50,047 nt of DNA from Planctomycetota bacterium (GTDB lineage: Bacteria; Planctomycetota; Planctomycetia; Pirellulales; Pirellulaceae): contig JAJDEH010000202.1 in NCBI GenBank assembly GCA_029259935.1, forward strand, positions 1 through 50,047, written 5' to 3'. The notes beneath the pieces were generated by a model, which had not been told where the DNA came from, did not search any database, and saw only the letters and a list, made by a program, of their open reading frames with translations. Shown here in pieces: positions 26,913 to 35,995 of this stretch. Position 1 is the stretch's first letter; the number at the start of each line of letters is the position of its first letter. The position numbers were made by a program, and so were the translations under genes.

Positions 26913-28763
26913 TCACTCGGCAAGCAAAATTAGCATTTGCTCGGCGTAGCGTTTGCCAAATTCAAGCTGGCTGGCACGATCGAAGTGGGCATTGTCGAAG
27001 TTCGTTAGGTCTTCCGTGGACGCACAACCCGTGCGGGAGATGTTGTCCGGTTGTTGGACAAGCATCTTGTTGAATTCGGCGTACTCAGGGTTCCATTGGC
27101 CGATCTGCCCGCAAACGAATGGCAACCTGGGATTGTCAAACTCCATACGCAGACGTTGGACGTGGGCCTTCAATAGAGCCGGATATTGTTCCACACGGGC
27201 TCGGTTGGCTTCTCCCTGATGCCAAAGGATGCCTACTAGCTTGCCACCTGATTTGAGGGCGGCGTGAGTTTGGCCGACCGCCGCGTCGTACAGGTCGTAA
27301 GGCTTCTTGTGATCGGGGTGCCATTGCTCCAGCGACGTGCCGCCGCGCGCCCAGCAGATAATGCCGATGGTAACGTCGGAGTTCGCATTCAGATAAGCGC
27401 GAGCGAACGAGGGCCCCATATTTAGGCGTTGCATGTTGGCGGCTTTGCGGTGGGTCGAGAAGCGATTGAAGGGCGCGGCGGCCGGTTCCCACGACGTCCC
27501 GTTCCACAGCAGGCAGTTTTTGATTGGCTCTCGATCTTCGGGCTCGAGGGCGGCGCGGCCGGCCATGTTCGATTGACCGATCAACAGAAAGACCTCATCC
27601 GGCGATCGGACGGATGCGCGGGCGTCCAGTCGAGGGTTCTCGTACCAGACGACGTTGTTGCTGTTCTGGCCCGCGATCAGCAGGTCAAGGTCGCGATCGC
27701 GATCCATGTCGACGGCGCGGATGTCGTAAGCGGCTTGATTCTTGGCCACCACATGTGTCGTGAAGTTGCCCTTGCCGTCGTTTTCAAACCAGGCGGCGAC
27801 TTGACTTTCATAGGCACAGGTTGCTGCGTCGATGTCGCCATCGTCGTCCATGTCGAGCACCTGCAGACAATGCGGCGAGACAAGTTCGGCGTTGACCGTG
27901 TGAACCTTCCAACTGGGGTTCTCGAACCAGATCAGCCCTTGGCCGTGGCCCCGCGACGCAAGCAGGTCGACCTTGCCGTCGCCGTTGATATCGGCTTGTT
28001 GGATGTTGGTAGCCCCGGGATGCGGGCCGGGCAGTGAGTGTTTCTTGAAAACTTGTGTAGGGTCTTGGGGAGCTTCCCACCAGGCAAACCACTCGCCCAT
28101 TCCCGATTTGTCTTGCGGTCCGCCTTTCGCGCCCATGGCGATATCGGGCCGCCCATCACCGTTGATGTCGCCGTAGCCCAGATAGTGGCTAAGCCCGGGA
28201 GCGTCACCGTTGGCAAAAATATGACGCTCCCATCGTTTGGCTTGGCGGGGATTCTTGGGCACCTTCAACCAGGCCGCCGAGTTGGCGAATTTGCCGACTG
28301 GCTGGCCGCTGTTGGCGAGCAGGTCGACTTGGCCATCGAGATCAACGTCGCCTTTCAGAAGTCCATGGATTCCGTTCAGTTCATCGTCGGCAATGCGTGC
28401 TTTCCAGGGTCCGGCGGTAGGCTTGTCGGGACATTCCAACCACACGACCAGGCCAGGACTGTAGCGAGCGCCGATAAAGTCCAGGTCGCCGTCGCGGTCG
28501 ACGTCAAATACTTCACCGTGAATAAAGTTGTGCCCCTCCGTGTCGTCGATGATCAACTCGCGCCAGTCGGGAGCGACGAATAGACGCGTCTTGCCACCGC
28601 TATTACTGATGACATCGTGTTGGCCATCGCCCGTGAAATCAGCCGCGACCGCGACGTTCGAGCGTTCGCCTTCGTGGACGACGTGTTTCTTCCATTTCTC
28701 CTCGGCAGAAAGAACAGATACGAGGACGAGGGTGCCGAGCAGGGGAAGGATGATTTTTTTCAT
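26913..28763 (-). CDS. Exported FG-GAP (VCBS) propeller fused to a SASA-family esterase
   Basis: 616 residues from ATG 28763 with a signal peptide (MKKIILPLLGTLVLVSVLSA). Residues about 25-385 carry at least six FG-GAP/VCBS calcium-binding motifs (DFTGDGQHD, DVDRDGDLD, DINGDGRPD, DINGDGKVD, DMDDDGDID, DMDRDRDLD), which should fold as a beta propeller. The C-terminal domain is a SASA (sialate O-acetylesterase, DUF303) SGNH esterase: FLLIGQSNMAG has the catalytic serine, GILWHQGEANR the third block, and NFDNAHFDRAS the closing Asp-x-x-His. It probably removes acetyl groups from polysaccharides outside the cytoplasm, with the propeller as binding part. GGAAA precedes the start. It lies downstream of a glycosyltransferase gene on the same strand with about 150 bases between. 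Confidence 0.9.
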   Translation of the reverse strand: MKKIILPLLGTLVLVSVLSAEEKWKKHVVHEGERSNVAVAADFTGDGQHDVISNSGGKTRLFVAPDWRELIIDDTEGHNFIHGEVFDVDRDGDLDFIGARYSPGLVVWLECPDKPTAGPWKARIADDELNGIHGLLKGDVDLDGQVDLLANSGQPVGKFANSAAWLKVPKNPRQAKRWERHIFANGDAPGLSHYLGYGDINGDGRPDIAMGAKGGPQDKSGMGEWFAWWEAPQDPTQVFKKHSLPGPHPGATNIQQADINGDGKVDLLASRGHGQGLIWFENPSWKVHTVNAELVSPHCLQVLDMDDDGDIDAATCAYESQVAAWFENDGKGNFTTHVVAKNQAAYDIRAVDMDRDRDLDLLIAGQNSNNVVWYENPRLDARASVRSPDEVFLLIGQSNMAGRAALEPEDREPIKNCLLWNGTSWEPAAAPFNRFSTHRKAANMQRLNMGPSFARAYLNANSDVTIGIICWARGGTSLEQWHPDHKKPYDLYDAAVGQTHAALKSGGKLVGILWHQGEANRARVEQYPALLKAHVQRLRMEFDNPRLPFVCGQIGQWNPEYAEFNKMLVQQPDNISRTGCASTEDLTNFDNAHFDRASQLEFGKRYAEQMLILLAE

Positions 28764-28912
28764 TTGCGTTTCCAAAAACTGAGTTTTCCGTGGACGGGTT
28801 TTGTTCTTGGCAGTTTACCACGGCGATGCACTGGGCGGAAATCGCCGGGTGAGAAGATGCAGGATTTAGTGTCGCTGTGTCCGTAGCAGGACTATTCGAC
28901 ACGTTGCGTACG

Positions 28913-30067
28913 CTAACGCAACCGATCTTCCAACTGCTGCACGCGCCAGTCGACCTTTTCCAACAGCTTTCGGTTGACGGAAATCAGATCGGACATCAGG
29001 CCCACAATGACTCCCGTGAATCCGGCACCCAACAGCAACGTGCCCAAGATCAGCGATTGAATATGGCCGTCGCCGCCGTCGGTAAAGTAGAAATAGAAGA
29101 ACCGCAGAAAGATGCCCATGCCCAACAGGCCGCTGATGACTCCTGGCACGGCGAAGAACTGGAAAGGGCGATAAGCCATGAAGATCCGCACGATGGTCAG
29201 CGCCGATCGGCTGACATAAGCCGGAATGCTCTTGAACAGCCGCGATGGCCGCATATCCGGGTTCGTGCGGATCGGCACCGAGGTGACCGCCATGTTCTTC
29301 TGGCCGGCTTGGATAATGGTTTCCAGTGTATAGGTGTAGTCGCTGAACACGTTCAAGCGCATCGCCGTCTCGCGGCTCATGGCACGAAAGCCGCTCGGTG
29401 CGTCCGGTACGTCGGTCTTACTGACCCGCCGCACGACCCAACTGCCAAGCCGCTGAAGGCCCTTCTTGATGAACGAAAAGTGAGGCGTCTGGTTGATCGG
29501 ACGTTCGCCGACAACCAGTTCGGCCTGGCCGTTCGCGATGGGCTGGATTAGCTTTTCGATATCGTCGGCATGATACTGATTGTCGGCGTCGGTGTTGACG
29601 ATAATGTCCGCGCCTTGACGAATCGCTTCATCCAGACCGGCGGTAAAAGCTCGGGCCAGTCCGCGATTGCGAGGCAAACTGACGATGTGATCGACGCCAT
29701 AGGCTTTGGCGACCGCGATGGTGCGGTCCGAGCTGCCGTCGTCGACGATCAGCCACTCAACTTGGTCGACGCCGGCAACCTGGCGCGGCAAGGCTTGCAG
29801 CGTCGTGCCGAGCGACTCCTCTTCGTTGAAACAAGGAATCTGAATGATGAGCTTCTTGACGCCCCGACGGGAGCCCGTCTCGCGAGGTTTTTCCTCTTCG
29901 GCGATCGCGTCCTGCAGCGACTGCTGGGCGACTTCCAGTCGGTCGAGCATCGCCGAAGAATCGGCAATCGGACTCTGCCGGTCAACGGGCGAATCCTCGC
30001 GCCCCGCCGAACCGCGGCCACTCATCTCTTGCTTTTGGTCAACGGACCCGCGACTCGTCATTGTCAT
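28913..30067 (-). CDS. Family 2 glycosyltransferase (DPM/DPG-synthase-like), membrane-bound
   Basis: About 384 residues. An acidic N-terminal region of some 65 residues precedes a GT-A fold: IQIPCFNEEESLGTTL, WLIVDDGSSDRT, NRGLARAFTAGLDEAIRQGADII and the metal-binding NTDADNQY. Two membrane helices follow at the C-terminus (FFAVPGVISGLLGMGIFLRF and ILGTLLLGAGFTGVIVGLM), then a short helix ending VQQLEDRLR. By family it transfers a sugar from a nucleotide donor to a lipid carrier such as polyprenyl phosphate. The start is unsure: ATGs at 30067 and 30061 and a frame to 30112 all lack a strong ribosome site. It is divergent from rho. A seven-base-stem hairpin spans the stop codon (28903-28922). 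Confidence 0.85.
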   Translation of the reverse strand: MTMTSRGSVDQKQEMSGRGSAGREDSPVDRQSPIADSSAMLDRLEVAQQSLQDAIAEEEKPRETGSRRGVKKLIIQIPCFNEEESLGTTLQALPRQVAGVDQVEWLIVDDGSSDRTIAVAKAYGVDHIVSLPRNRGLARAFTAGLDEAIRQGADIIVNTDADNQYHADDIEKLIQPIANGQAELVVGERPINQTPHFSFIKKGLQRLGSWVVRRVSKTDVPDAPSGFRAMSRETAMRLNVFSDYTYTLETIIQAGQKNMAVTSVPIRTNPDMRPSRLFKSIPAYVSRSALTIVRIFMAYRPFQFFAVPGVISGLLGMGIFLRFFYFYFTDGGDGHIQSLILGTLLLGAGFTGVIVGLMSDLISVNRKLLEKVDWRVQQLEDRLR

Positions 30068-30554
30068 CCCGCACAATCGGTAAACAGAGATCTCCAAGAA
30101 AACGTATGTCACCTGCCGGATCTGTCAAAGAACGACCCCGCGGATGTCGCCGATAGGTCTCGCCACGGTTGCCCCCGGGCTCAATTCCGGTCCGTGGATA
30201 CCAACCGGAAGCGTAAGCGAGACAATGACTTAGGGCATGCCGGGTTGCCGTGCGGCGGGCCTTCGATACCGTTCATGTGGGTTATCAAGGTTTGGCACGA
30301 GAATCGCGTTACTAGTGGGACCGGGCAATTCAACTGCCAATTTGGCCCACCGTGCTCTACACGGTCTGCATAGCGGCCAGCCCCCTTTTGCAAATCGCCT
30401 TCACGTTGAAGGCCGACTCTTCACAGTCCTTGCGGGACGCGTCGTGGCACAAGCCTTGTTCTTGGTGCCCATCTCTTTCGCGTCCGCCACTCGCTTACCA
30501 ACGGCGGCGAGCGTTCGCCGCACTCTCTTTCCTTTTCTTTACCGAGGTATTGAT
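30068..30554. other. 487-base divergent intergenic region with the rho leader
   Basis: This lies between the glycosyltransferase gene (minus strand) and rho (plus strand). The frame of rho stays open upstream to 30237 but reads as Arg/Ala/Leu-rich noise without a ribosome site, so it is taken as untranslated. Its most notable content is a terminator-like hairpin at 30504-30521 with a pyrimidine-rich tail, listed separately. I could not find a convincing promoter for either gene by eye. Confidence 0.55.
30504..30540 (+). terminator. Terminator-like hairpin in the rho leader (possible attenuator)
   Basis: GCGGCGA (30504-30510), loop GCGT, TCGCCGC (30515-30521) form a perfect seven-base stem, followed by a pyrimidine tract with three T-runs up to 30540. 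It has the shape of an intrinsic terminator and lies 33 bases before the rho start codon, after most of the leader. The position suggests attenuation of rho, though the tail is not a pure U-run. Confidence 0.5.
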
Positions 30555-31778
30555 ATGACTCATGCAAAGAACCAACGAACCGGCAAGTCCAATCGCGGGA
30601 AGTCGCAACGCAACACGCCCTCTTCATTCAGGTCCACGAACGAACGAGAACCGGTCGCGGGCATCTTGGAGGTATTGCCAGTCGGCTACGGCTTCTTGCG
30701 CCGCGGCGAAGTCGACTTTGAAAGCTCGACCCATGACGTTTACGTTTCACAATCCATGGTCGATCGATTCCGCCTGGCCACGGGTTGCCAGATCGAGGGT
30801 ATCGCGCGGAACCCTTCCAACAGGGCTTCGCGCAAAGACCGAAACGGTAGGAGGTTGCAAGAGATCGTTACAGTCAACGCACTTTCTCCCGACGACTTCT
30901 CTAATCGGCCGTTGTTCGAGACGCTGACGGCACGGCAGCCGCAACAACGGCTGCATTTGGAACTGGCTGGCGACATGAGCCTGCGCGTGGTGGACCTTGT
31001 CACGCCGATCGGCAAAGGCCAGCGGGGGCTGATCGTTTCGCCGCCCCGCGCTGGCAAGACGGTGCTGCTTCAGAAAATGGCGGCCAGCATTTTGCAAAAT
31101 CAACCTGACTGCCACGTCATGATCTTGCTGATTGACGAACGTCCGGAGGAAGTCACCGATGTGCGACTGATGGTCGCCGACCAACGGTGCGAAGTCATCA
31201 GTTCGACGTTTGATCAAACGCCGGCGAACCACGCGCGCGTTGCCAAGCTAGTTTTGGGTCGCGCAAAAAGGCTTGTCGAATGCGGCCGCGATGTCGTCGT
31301 CTTGCTAGATTCGATTACGCGCCTGACGCGGGCCCACAACACGCTCGCGCCGGCCGGTTGTAAGATTACGACCGGCGGACTAGCGATGGAGGCGCTGGTG
31401 GCACCCAAAGAATTCCTAGGAGCGGCCCGCAAGCTGGGCGAAGGCGGATCGCTGACGATTCTGGCCACGGCGCTGGTCGATACAGGCACTCGGATGGACC
31501 AGTTCATCTTTGAAGAATTCAAAGGGACCGGCAACATGGAGATTCATTTATCGCGCCAAATGGTCGAGCGCCGCGTCTGGCCGGCAATCGACATCATGGC
31601 CTCGAGTACGCGACGCGAGGAACTGCTCATGGACGCCGACGAGTTACGCCGTGTGTCGTTGCTCAGAAGAGCGCTCAGCCGAGTCGAAGCGGCCGACGCC
31701 ATGGAGATGTTGACCGAACGGTTGAGCAAGACCCGTTCGAACGCCGAGTTTCTGCTCTCGATGTCGATTCCTTCCTAG
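30555..31778 (+). CDS. rho: Transcription termination factor Rho
   Basis: 407 residues. A short basic N-terminal region (KNQRTGKSNRGKSQRN) precedes the primary RNA-binding domain (GILEVLPVGYGFLRRGEVDFESSTHDVYVS in two parts) and the RecA-like ATPase: GQRGLIVSPPRAGKT with Walker A at about 163-169, ILLIDERPEEVTDV with the catalytic glutamates, VVVLLDSITRLTRAHN (Walker B and R-loop) and GGLAMEALVAPKEFLGAARKLGEGGSLTIL (Q/R-loop region). Rho is a hexameric RNA helicase that stops transcription of untranslated RNA. Length and motifs are normal, so it should be active. The start at 30555 is fixed by GAGGT six bases upstream. A terminator-like hairpin lies just upstream. Confidence 0.96.
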   Translation: MTHAKNQRTGKSNRGKSQRNTPSSFRSTNEREPVAGILEVLPVGYGFLRRGEVDFESSTHDVYVSQSMVDRFRLATGCQIEGIARNPSNRASRKDRNGRRLQEIVTVNALSPDDFSNRPLFETLTARQPQQRLHLELAGDMSLRVVDLVTPIGKGQRGLIVSPPRAGKTVLLQKMAASILQNQPDCHVMILLIDERPEEVTDVRLMVADQRCEVISSTFDQTPANHARVAKLVLGRAKRLVECGRDVVVLLDSITRLTRAHNTLAPAGCKITTGGLAMEALVAPKEFLGAARKLGEGGSLTILATALVDTGTRMDQFIFEEFKGTGNMEIHLSRQMVERRVWPAIDIMASSTRREELLMDADELRRVSLLRRALSRVEAADAMEMLTERLSKTRSNAEFLLSMSIPS

Positions 31779-31897
31779 CGCTTCTTCGCCGCTGGGCACC
31801 GGCGCGGCAAACCGATCAGAATGGGTGGACGTTTAGTTCAACTAGTCAAGAGATCGCCGCCGATGTCTGCTACGAAGTTTTGGGACAATGCCTAGTC

Positions 31898-33334
31898 CTA
31901 GTCTGCCTCCACTGCCGCCAAGTACGCTTTCAACCGCTCGTCGACTCCGGGCACGATACGGGCGACATTCTGGTGGTACACCTTTTCGAGTACGTCGTCC
32001 GGCAAGCCGAGACCATAGATCATCCAAAATCCCTGCGGCGGAAATTCTTTTTCCGAATAGGGAAAATATTCGTCATACGTTTCCAGAAACCGCCAATACA
32101 GTTTCACTCGCGTTTCCGGCCAAGGACCATCCGTCCCGAACAGGATGCGGTCTTGATACTTCAAGAAGAACTTGCGGGCCGTGTATGGCTGCCGGCCCAG
32201 TTCGCCAATTCGCGATGCAAATTCAATGTAAAGATTGGGATATTTTTCAAGCCAAGCGCCAACCGCTTGCAAGTCTTCCGGATTGTTCGCCATGTGGGCG
32301 CCGATGAAAGTGGTCTTGGGATGCCGCGCGATCACTCGATTACGGGCCGCCAGCAATTCACCACGCGGCGGATACTTGTCAGCGGGAAAACTCCAATCGG
32401 GATGACGATGCAATTCTTCCCAGCGCTCGTTCGTTTCGTCGATGTCCAGAAAGAATGCCGCCGGGTCGGCCGTGTGAATGATGATGGGCAGTCCCAACTC
32501 GCCACACTTCTTCCAAATCGGATTCCAGCGCGGATCGTCGATGGCCATCAGCGAGCCGTCGGCGTTCTTGTGGCCCAGCCCGAATTGCTTGAACAGTTTA
32601 AGGCCACTGACGCCCCGCTGCTTGGCCTCGTCCAGTTGCATCACGACCCGGCGTGCAAAATCCTCGCGCTGGCAATCCCAGGTGGCCGGGTCGTCTTTTT
32701 CGCCGTCGCCTTGCCAATCGACGTTGGCAAAGATGACAAATCGGTCGCGATACTTAGTCCACAGGTATTTGATATGCTCGTCCAGGTCGTCGCCCAGTTT
32801 GCCGTCCAGGCTGACGCAGACGGCAATGTTGTGCCGGTCCATCAGATCGACAAACTGTACAAGTTCCTCTTCCGAGTGACGCAGCCGATAGCGAAAATGC
32901 GTATGCACGTCGACCACGGGAAACTTGGCCCGTGCCAGATGGTGGGCTTTCACTTTGAGTGTCGACTTAGGCCGATAGAGCCGTAGCAGCAGTTCGCGTC
33001 CTTCTCGTCCGTCTTGAACAGCGTCATCCTCGTCCGCACTTTCCCCCGCCGGATCATCGCTGGAGGACGACACCTCTTTGGGAGTCACCATGATAATGCG
33101 CGTTCGACCGTTTTCTTTGACAATAAAGTCGATGCTTTTCTGATCGCCCGGGCCTCGCAAAGATACTTCATCGATTGGTAAATCCATGTCACCATCGTCC
33201 AACCCGGCCTGCCAAGCGGGACCGCCCGGAGCCGGTTGCGACGAATCGAGTGGAGAAACGTCGACGAATGGTTGGTCGCACCCACACAAGTGGCAGCCCA
33301 CGGCGGCAAGCAAAAAAGTCCACGATAACCGCAT
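31898..33334 (-). CDS. Lipoprotein amidohydrolase-family protein
   Basis: 478 residues. The N-terminus has a signal with lipobox (LLAAVGCHLCGCDQ), so the protein is probably a lipoprotein anchored outside the cytoplasm. A low-complexity acidic region (about 45-115) follows. The catalytic part is a TIM barrel of the amidohydrolase-2 type: FPVVDVHTHFRYR (HxH metal site), GVSGLKLFKQFG, LPIIIHTADP, KTTFIGAHMANNP and ILFGTDGPWPETR (final metal aspartate). The barrel usually hydrolyses or decarboxylates small cyclic or carboxylic substrates; the substrate here is unknown. It is divergent from the kinase gene at 33501; the intergenic region holds a -10-like TATAAC (33386-33391) on the plus strand and, nearly overlapping, TATAGT on the minus. 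Confidence 0.87.
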   Translation of the reverse strand: MRLSWTFLLAAVGCHLCGCDQPFVDVSPLDSSQPAPGGPAWQAGLDDGDMDLPIDEVSLRGPGDQKSIDFIVKENGRTRIIMVTPKEVSSSSDDPAGESADEDDAVQDGREGRELLLRLYRPKSTLKVKAHHLARAKFPVVDVHTHFRYRLRHSEEELVQFVDLMDRHNIAVCVSLDGKLGDDLDEHIKYLWTKYRDRFVIFANVDWQGDGEKDDPATWDCQREDFARRVVMQLDEAKQRGVSGLKLFKQFGLGHKNADGSLMAIDDPRWNPIWKKCGELGLPIIIHTADPAAFFLDIDETNERWEELHRHPDWSFPADKYPPRGELLAARNRVIARHPKTTFIGAHMANNPEDLQAVGAWLEKYPNLYIEFASRIGELGRQPYTARKFFLKYQDRILFGTDGPWPETRVKLYWRFLETYDEYFPYSEKEFPPQGFWMIYGLGLPDDVLEKVYHQNVARIVPGVDERLKAYLAAVEAD

Positions 33335-33500
33335 CGCCTAACTCCAAGGGGGGCAGGATGTTCTGTTTCGCATGGCATTTGTTACTATAACTAGACCAGA
33401 AACAATACAACATCGCTAAAGCGGCATGGCCGCAATCAAATTCGGATTTTCGAATTCTTGACCTTAGTGTCCGCGGCGCATCAACTAGCTGCTTTGCTTC

Positions 33501-35807
33501 ATGACATCCGACCACACACAACAGCAATCTGGCGACGCGCGGCGGCGGGCGCGAGAACTGAGCCTGAAACGCACGACGCCGCCCATCGACGTGCCGGGCT
33601 ACGAAACGCAGCGGTTTCTCGGTTCGGGCGCGTTCGGCGAAGTCTGGGCGGGCATCGACAAGAACACCGGGCGCCGAGTGGCGATCAAATTCTATACGCA
33701 TCGAGGCGGGGTGGACTGGACGTTGCTGGCCCGCGAAGTGGAAAAGCTGGCGGTGCTGGCGGCCGACCGCTATGTCGTGCAGTTGCTTGATGTCGGCTGG
33801 GATTCCGATCCGCCTTACTACGTCATGGACTACATCGACAACGGCTCGTTGGAGGACTTGCTCAAGGAAGACGGCGCGCTCTCCGTGCACAAGGCCATCG
33901 ACATCTTTCAAGAGATAGCCGTCGGGCTGATGCACCTGCACGGCAAAGGCGTGCTGCACTGTGATTTGAAGCCCGCCAACGTCCTGTTGGACGAAGACGA
34001 AAAACCACGGCTGGCGGACTTTGGCCAATCGCGACTTTCTCACGAGCAGCAACCGGCGCTCGGTACGTTGTTTTACATGGCTCCGGAACAGGCCGATCTC
34101 GAAGCCGTTCCCGACGCCCGCTGGGATGTGTACGCCCTGGGAGCGGTACTCTATAGCATGCTGATCGGGGAACCTCCGTTTCGCAACGATACGGTCACGA
34201 CGCAAATCGACTCAACCAACAGCTTGTCCGACCGGCTCAAGCAATACCGCAAGGCCATTAAATCCGCGCCGCGGCCCGATGCTCATCGAAAAATCTCGGG
34301 CGTCGATCGCGGACTGGCCGAGATTATCGATCGCTGCTTGGCGGTCGACCCCGAAGAACGATTTCCCAGTGTGGAGAGCGTGCTGGAAGCGCTCAAGCAG
34401 CGCGAGTGGGCTCGCATGCGCACGCCACTACTGGTGATGGGTGTCGTGGCACCGATCGTGTTGCTGGCAATCATGGTCTACTTGGGAGTCACCAATTACC
34501 TGGCGGCCATCGACGGAGCGAATGACGCCGTGATCAGCCGAGTCCGTAAGAGCAACAAGTTCGTAGCCGTTTCGAAAGCGCGCGCCATTCGGGGCGAAGT
34601 TGAGCGATTCTTCTCAGCGGTCAACAAAGAGTCACAGCAGACCGATCTGCGCGATAAGGTAGGACAACTCCTATCGGCGGACGATGTGCCACGCATGCTG
34701 GAGGAACTCAATGTACCCCACAGTCGCAAGAACGAAGTTGAAGTTTCGGCCGTGCGAACTCTGTTTTTGCAGACCTCGCAACGAATCGCTTTAGAAAACT
34801 ACCTGAAGAAGAGAATCCAGCTTCGCAGAACACAACTCGACGAGGATCCACAAGCGATTCGCATTGCCAGCATGTTCGTCCTGGACCGGCATGGCACGAT
34901 TCTCGCCGTGGCTTACGAGCAACCGCAGGACTCTAAATCCGAAGGCCGCAATTATTCGTTCCGTACTTATTTCCACGAGAATCCGCGGCAGTTGCCCAAA
35001 GACACGCCTACGTCGGAAATCCAACCGATTACCAAGACGCACTTGTCGGGCGCGTTTCAAAGTTCCACCACGGGAACCTGGAAGATTGGAGTTTCCACGC
35101 CGGTGGTTATCGACGAGCAGCCGCAAGGCATCCTGGTCATGACCATTGAATTGATGCACTTCACCCCTTTCCGAGACGACGACCAGGAATTGGCGAATGG
35201 CCAAAGTACTCCAGAGAAAGACCCCTACGATCATTTTGCGGTGCTGGTTGACGGCCGGCAGGGCGAGGAGAAGGGCCAAGAGGAAGGAACAATCTTGCAT
35301 CATCCCTGGTTAACCGCGACTAGCGACGAGCAGCGTCGGGATGTGGCCAAGCAAAAGAAGTATGTCGTCAATTTGCACGAGTTCACCCAGGCGGGCGAGG
35401 ACGGCCCATTCATTTATCGCGATCCCTTTGGGCAGCATGAAGAGGGAGCGAACTTTGATCGCCCTTGGATTGCGGCAATGACCAACGTCACCCGGCTCGA
35501 CCCTGCATCAAACGAGCCGCGCGACACGGGACTGCGGGTCATCGTGCAAGAAAGTTACCAAGCGTCAGTGAAACCGTTGGAGACCTTACGGCTGGGTTTC
35601 CTGCAGCGAGTTTCGTTCGCTTCGGTGGTCGTGCTGCTGGTGATTGCCATCGAGTGGTATTTTGTGGCGCGCATGCTTGGCCATTGGCGCGGCCAAGGCG
35701 CGAATTTTCCGGGACAGCGTTCGAAGTCCGATTCGGTGCATAGCATGGAGACGATTTCCGCGCCGCAGCGCCCCAACTGCGGGGGCGAGACGACTCAAGC
35801 GAGTTGA
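33501..35807 (+). CDS. Ser/Thr protein kinase with Cache-like periplasmic sensor
   Basis: 768 residues. The kinase domain (about 34-300) has the glycine loop GSGAFGEVW, lysine in VAIKFY (K63), HCDLKPANVLLD (153-164) and ADFGQSRL (DFG 173-175), then GTLFYMAPEQ. The catalytic loop has cysteine in place of arginine (HCD for HRD), so it is a non-RD kinase. A membrane helix (about 308-330) leads to a region of some 370 residues with a Cache-like pattern (SMFVLDRHGTILAV, YSFRTYFHENP, TGTWKIGVSTPVV), a second helix near 702-722 (VSFASVVVLLVIAIEWYF) and a short tail. Cache domains outside the membrane bind small molecules. The likely role is ligand-controlled phosphorylation in the cytoplasm, with target unknown. 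There is no sigma-factor gene next to it. Confidence 0.88.
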   Translation: MTSDHTQQQSGDARRRARELSLKRTTPPIDVPGYETQRFLGSGAFGEVWAGIDKNTGRRVAIKFYTHRGGVDWTLLAREVEKLAVLAADRYVVQLLDVGWDSDPPYYVMDYIDNGSLEDLLKEDGALSVHKAIDIFQEIAVGLMHLHGKGVLHCDLKPANVLLDEDEKPRLADFGQSRLSHEQQPALGTLFYMAPEQADLEAVPDARWDVYALGAVLYSMLIGEPPFRNDTVTTQIDSTNSLSDRLKQYRKAIKSAPRPDAHRKISGVDRGLAEIIDRCLAVDPEERFPSVESVLEALKQREWARMRTPLLVMGVVAPIVLLAIMVYLGVTNYLAAIDGANDAVISRVRKSNKFVAVSKARAIRGEVERFFSAVNKESQQTDLRDKVGQLLSADDVPRMLEELNVPHSRKNEVEVSAVRTLFLQTSQRIALENYLKKRIQLRRTQLDEDPQAIRIASMFVLDRHGTILAVAYEQPQDSKSEGRNYSFRTYFHENPRQLPKDTPTSEIQPITKTHLSGAFQSSTTGTWKIGVSTPVVIDEQPQGILVMTIELMHFTPFRDDDQELANGQSTPEKDPYDHFAVLVDGRQGEEKGQEEGTILHHPWLTATSDEQRRDVAKQKKYVVNLHEFTQAGEDGPFIYRDPFGQHEEGANFDRPWIAAMTNVTRLDPASNEPRDTGLRVIVQESYQASVKPLETLRLGFLQRVSFASVVVLLVIAIEWYFVARMLGHWRGQGANFPGQRSKSDSVHSMETISAPQRPNCGGETTQAS

Positions 35808-35881
35808 ACATGGTCGCGCGTTTCGCACTTGTGCCTAGCAAAGCGCGAAAAAATTCTGCTCTACGAACGCATTAGGGCAAA

Positions 35882-35910
35882 TTGACGATTCGCGGCTTGA
35901 CCGATATAGT
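35882..35910 (+). promoter_or_regulatory. Promoter of the sdhCAB operon
   Basis: TTGACG (35882-35887) and TATAGT (35905-35910) are separated by exactly 17 bases, an almost consensus sigma-70 promoter. Transcription would start near 35917, leaving about 80 bases of leader before the TTG start codon of sdhC at 35996. Confidence 0.65.
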
Positions 35911-35995
35911 GCCAAGGGACATCGGCGACCAGAGCGAAAGTTTCCCTCAAAATCGTCTATGTGAGCCACCACACCCTCAGAAAAGGGAGCCTGAG

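Noticed and set aside
28903..28922. GTTGCGT/ACGCAAC hairpin at the end of the glycosyltransferase gene
   Set aside because: A perfect stem, but it spans the stop codon and has no U-run; kept only as a note in the gene entry.
30237..30554. N-terminal extension of Rho
   Set aside because: The frame is open, but the sequence is unlike any Rho N-terminus and the ribosome site is right before ATG 30555.
31880..32986. 368-residue open frame on the plus strand
   Set aside because: Antisense to the amidohydrolase gene, whose metal-site motifs are clear on the other strand.
33189..34205. 338-residue open frame on the minus strand
   Set aside because: Covers the start of the kinase gene and the intergenic region; the kinase motifs on the plus strand decide the coding strand.
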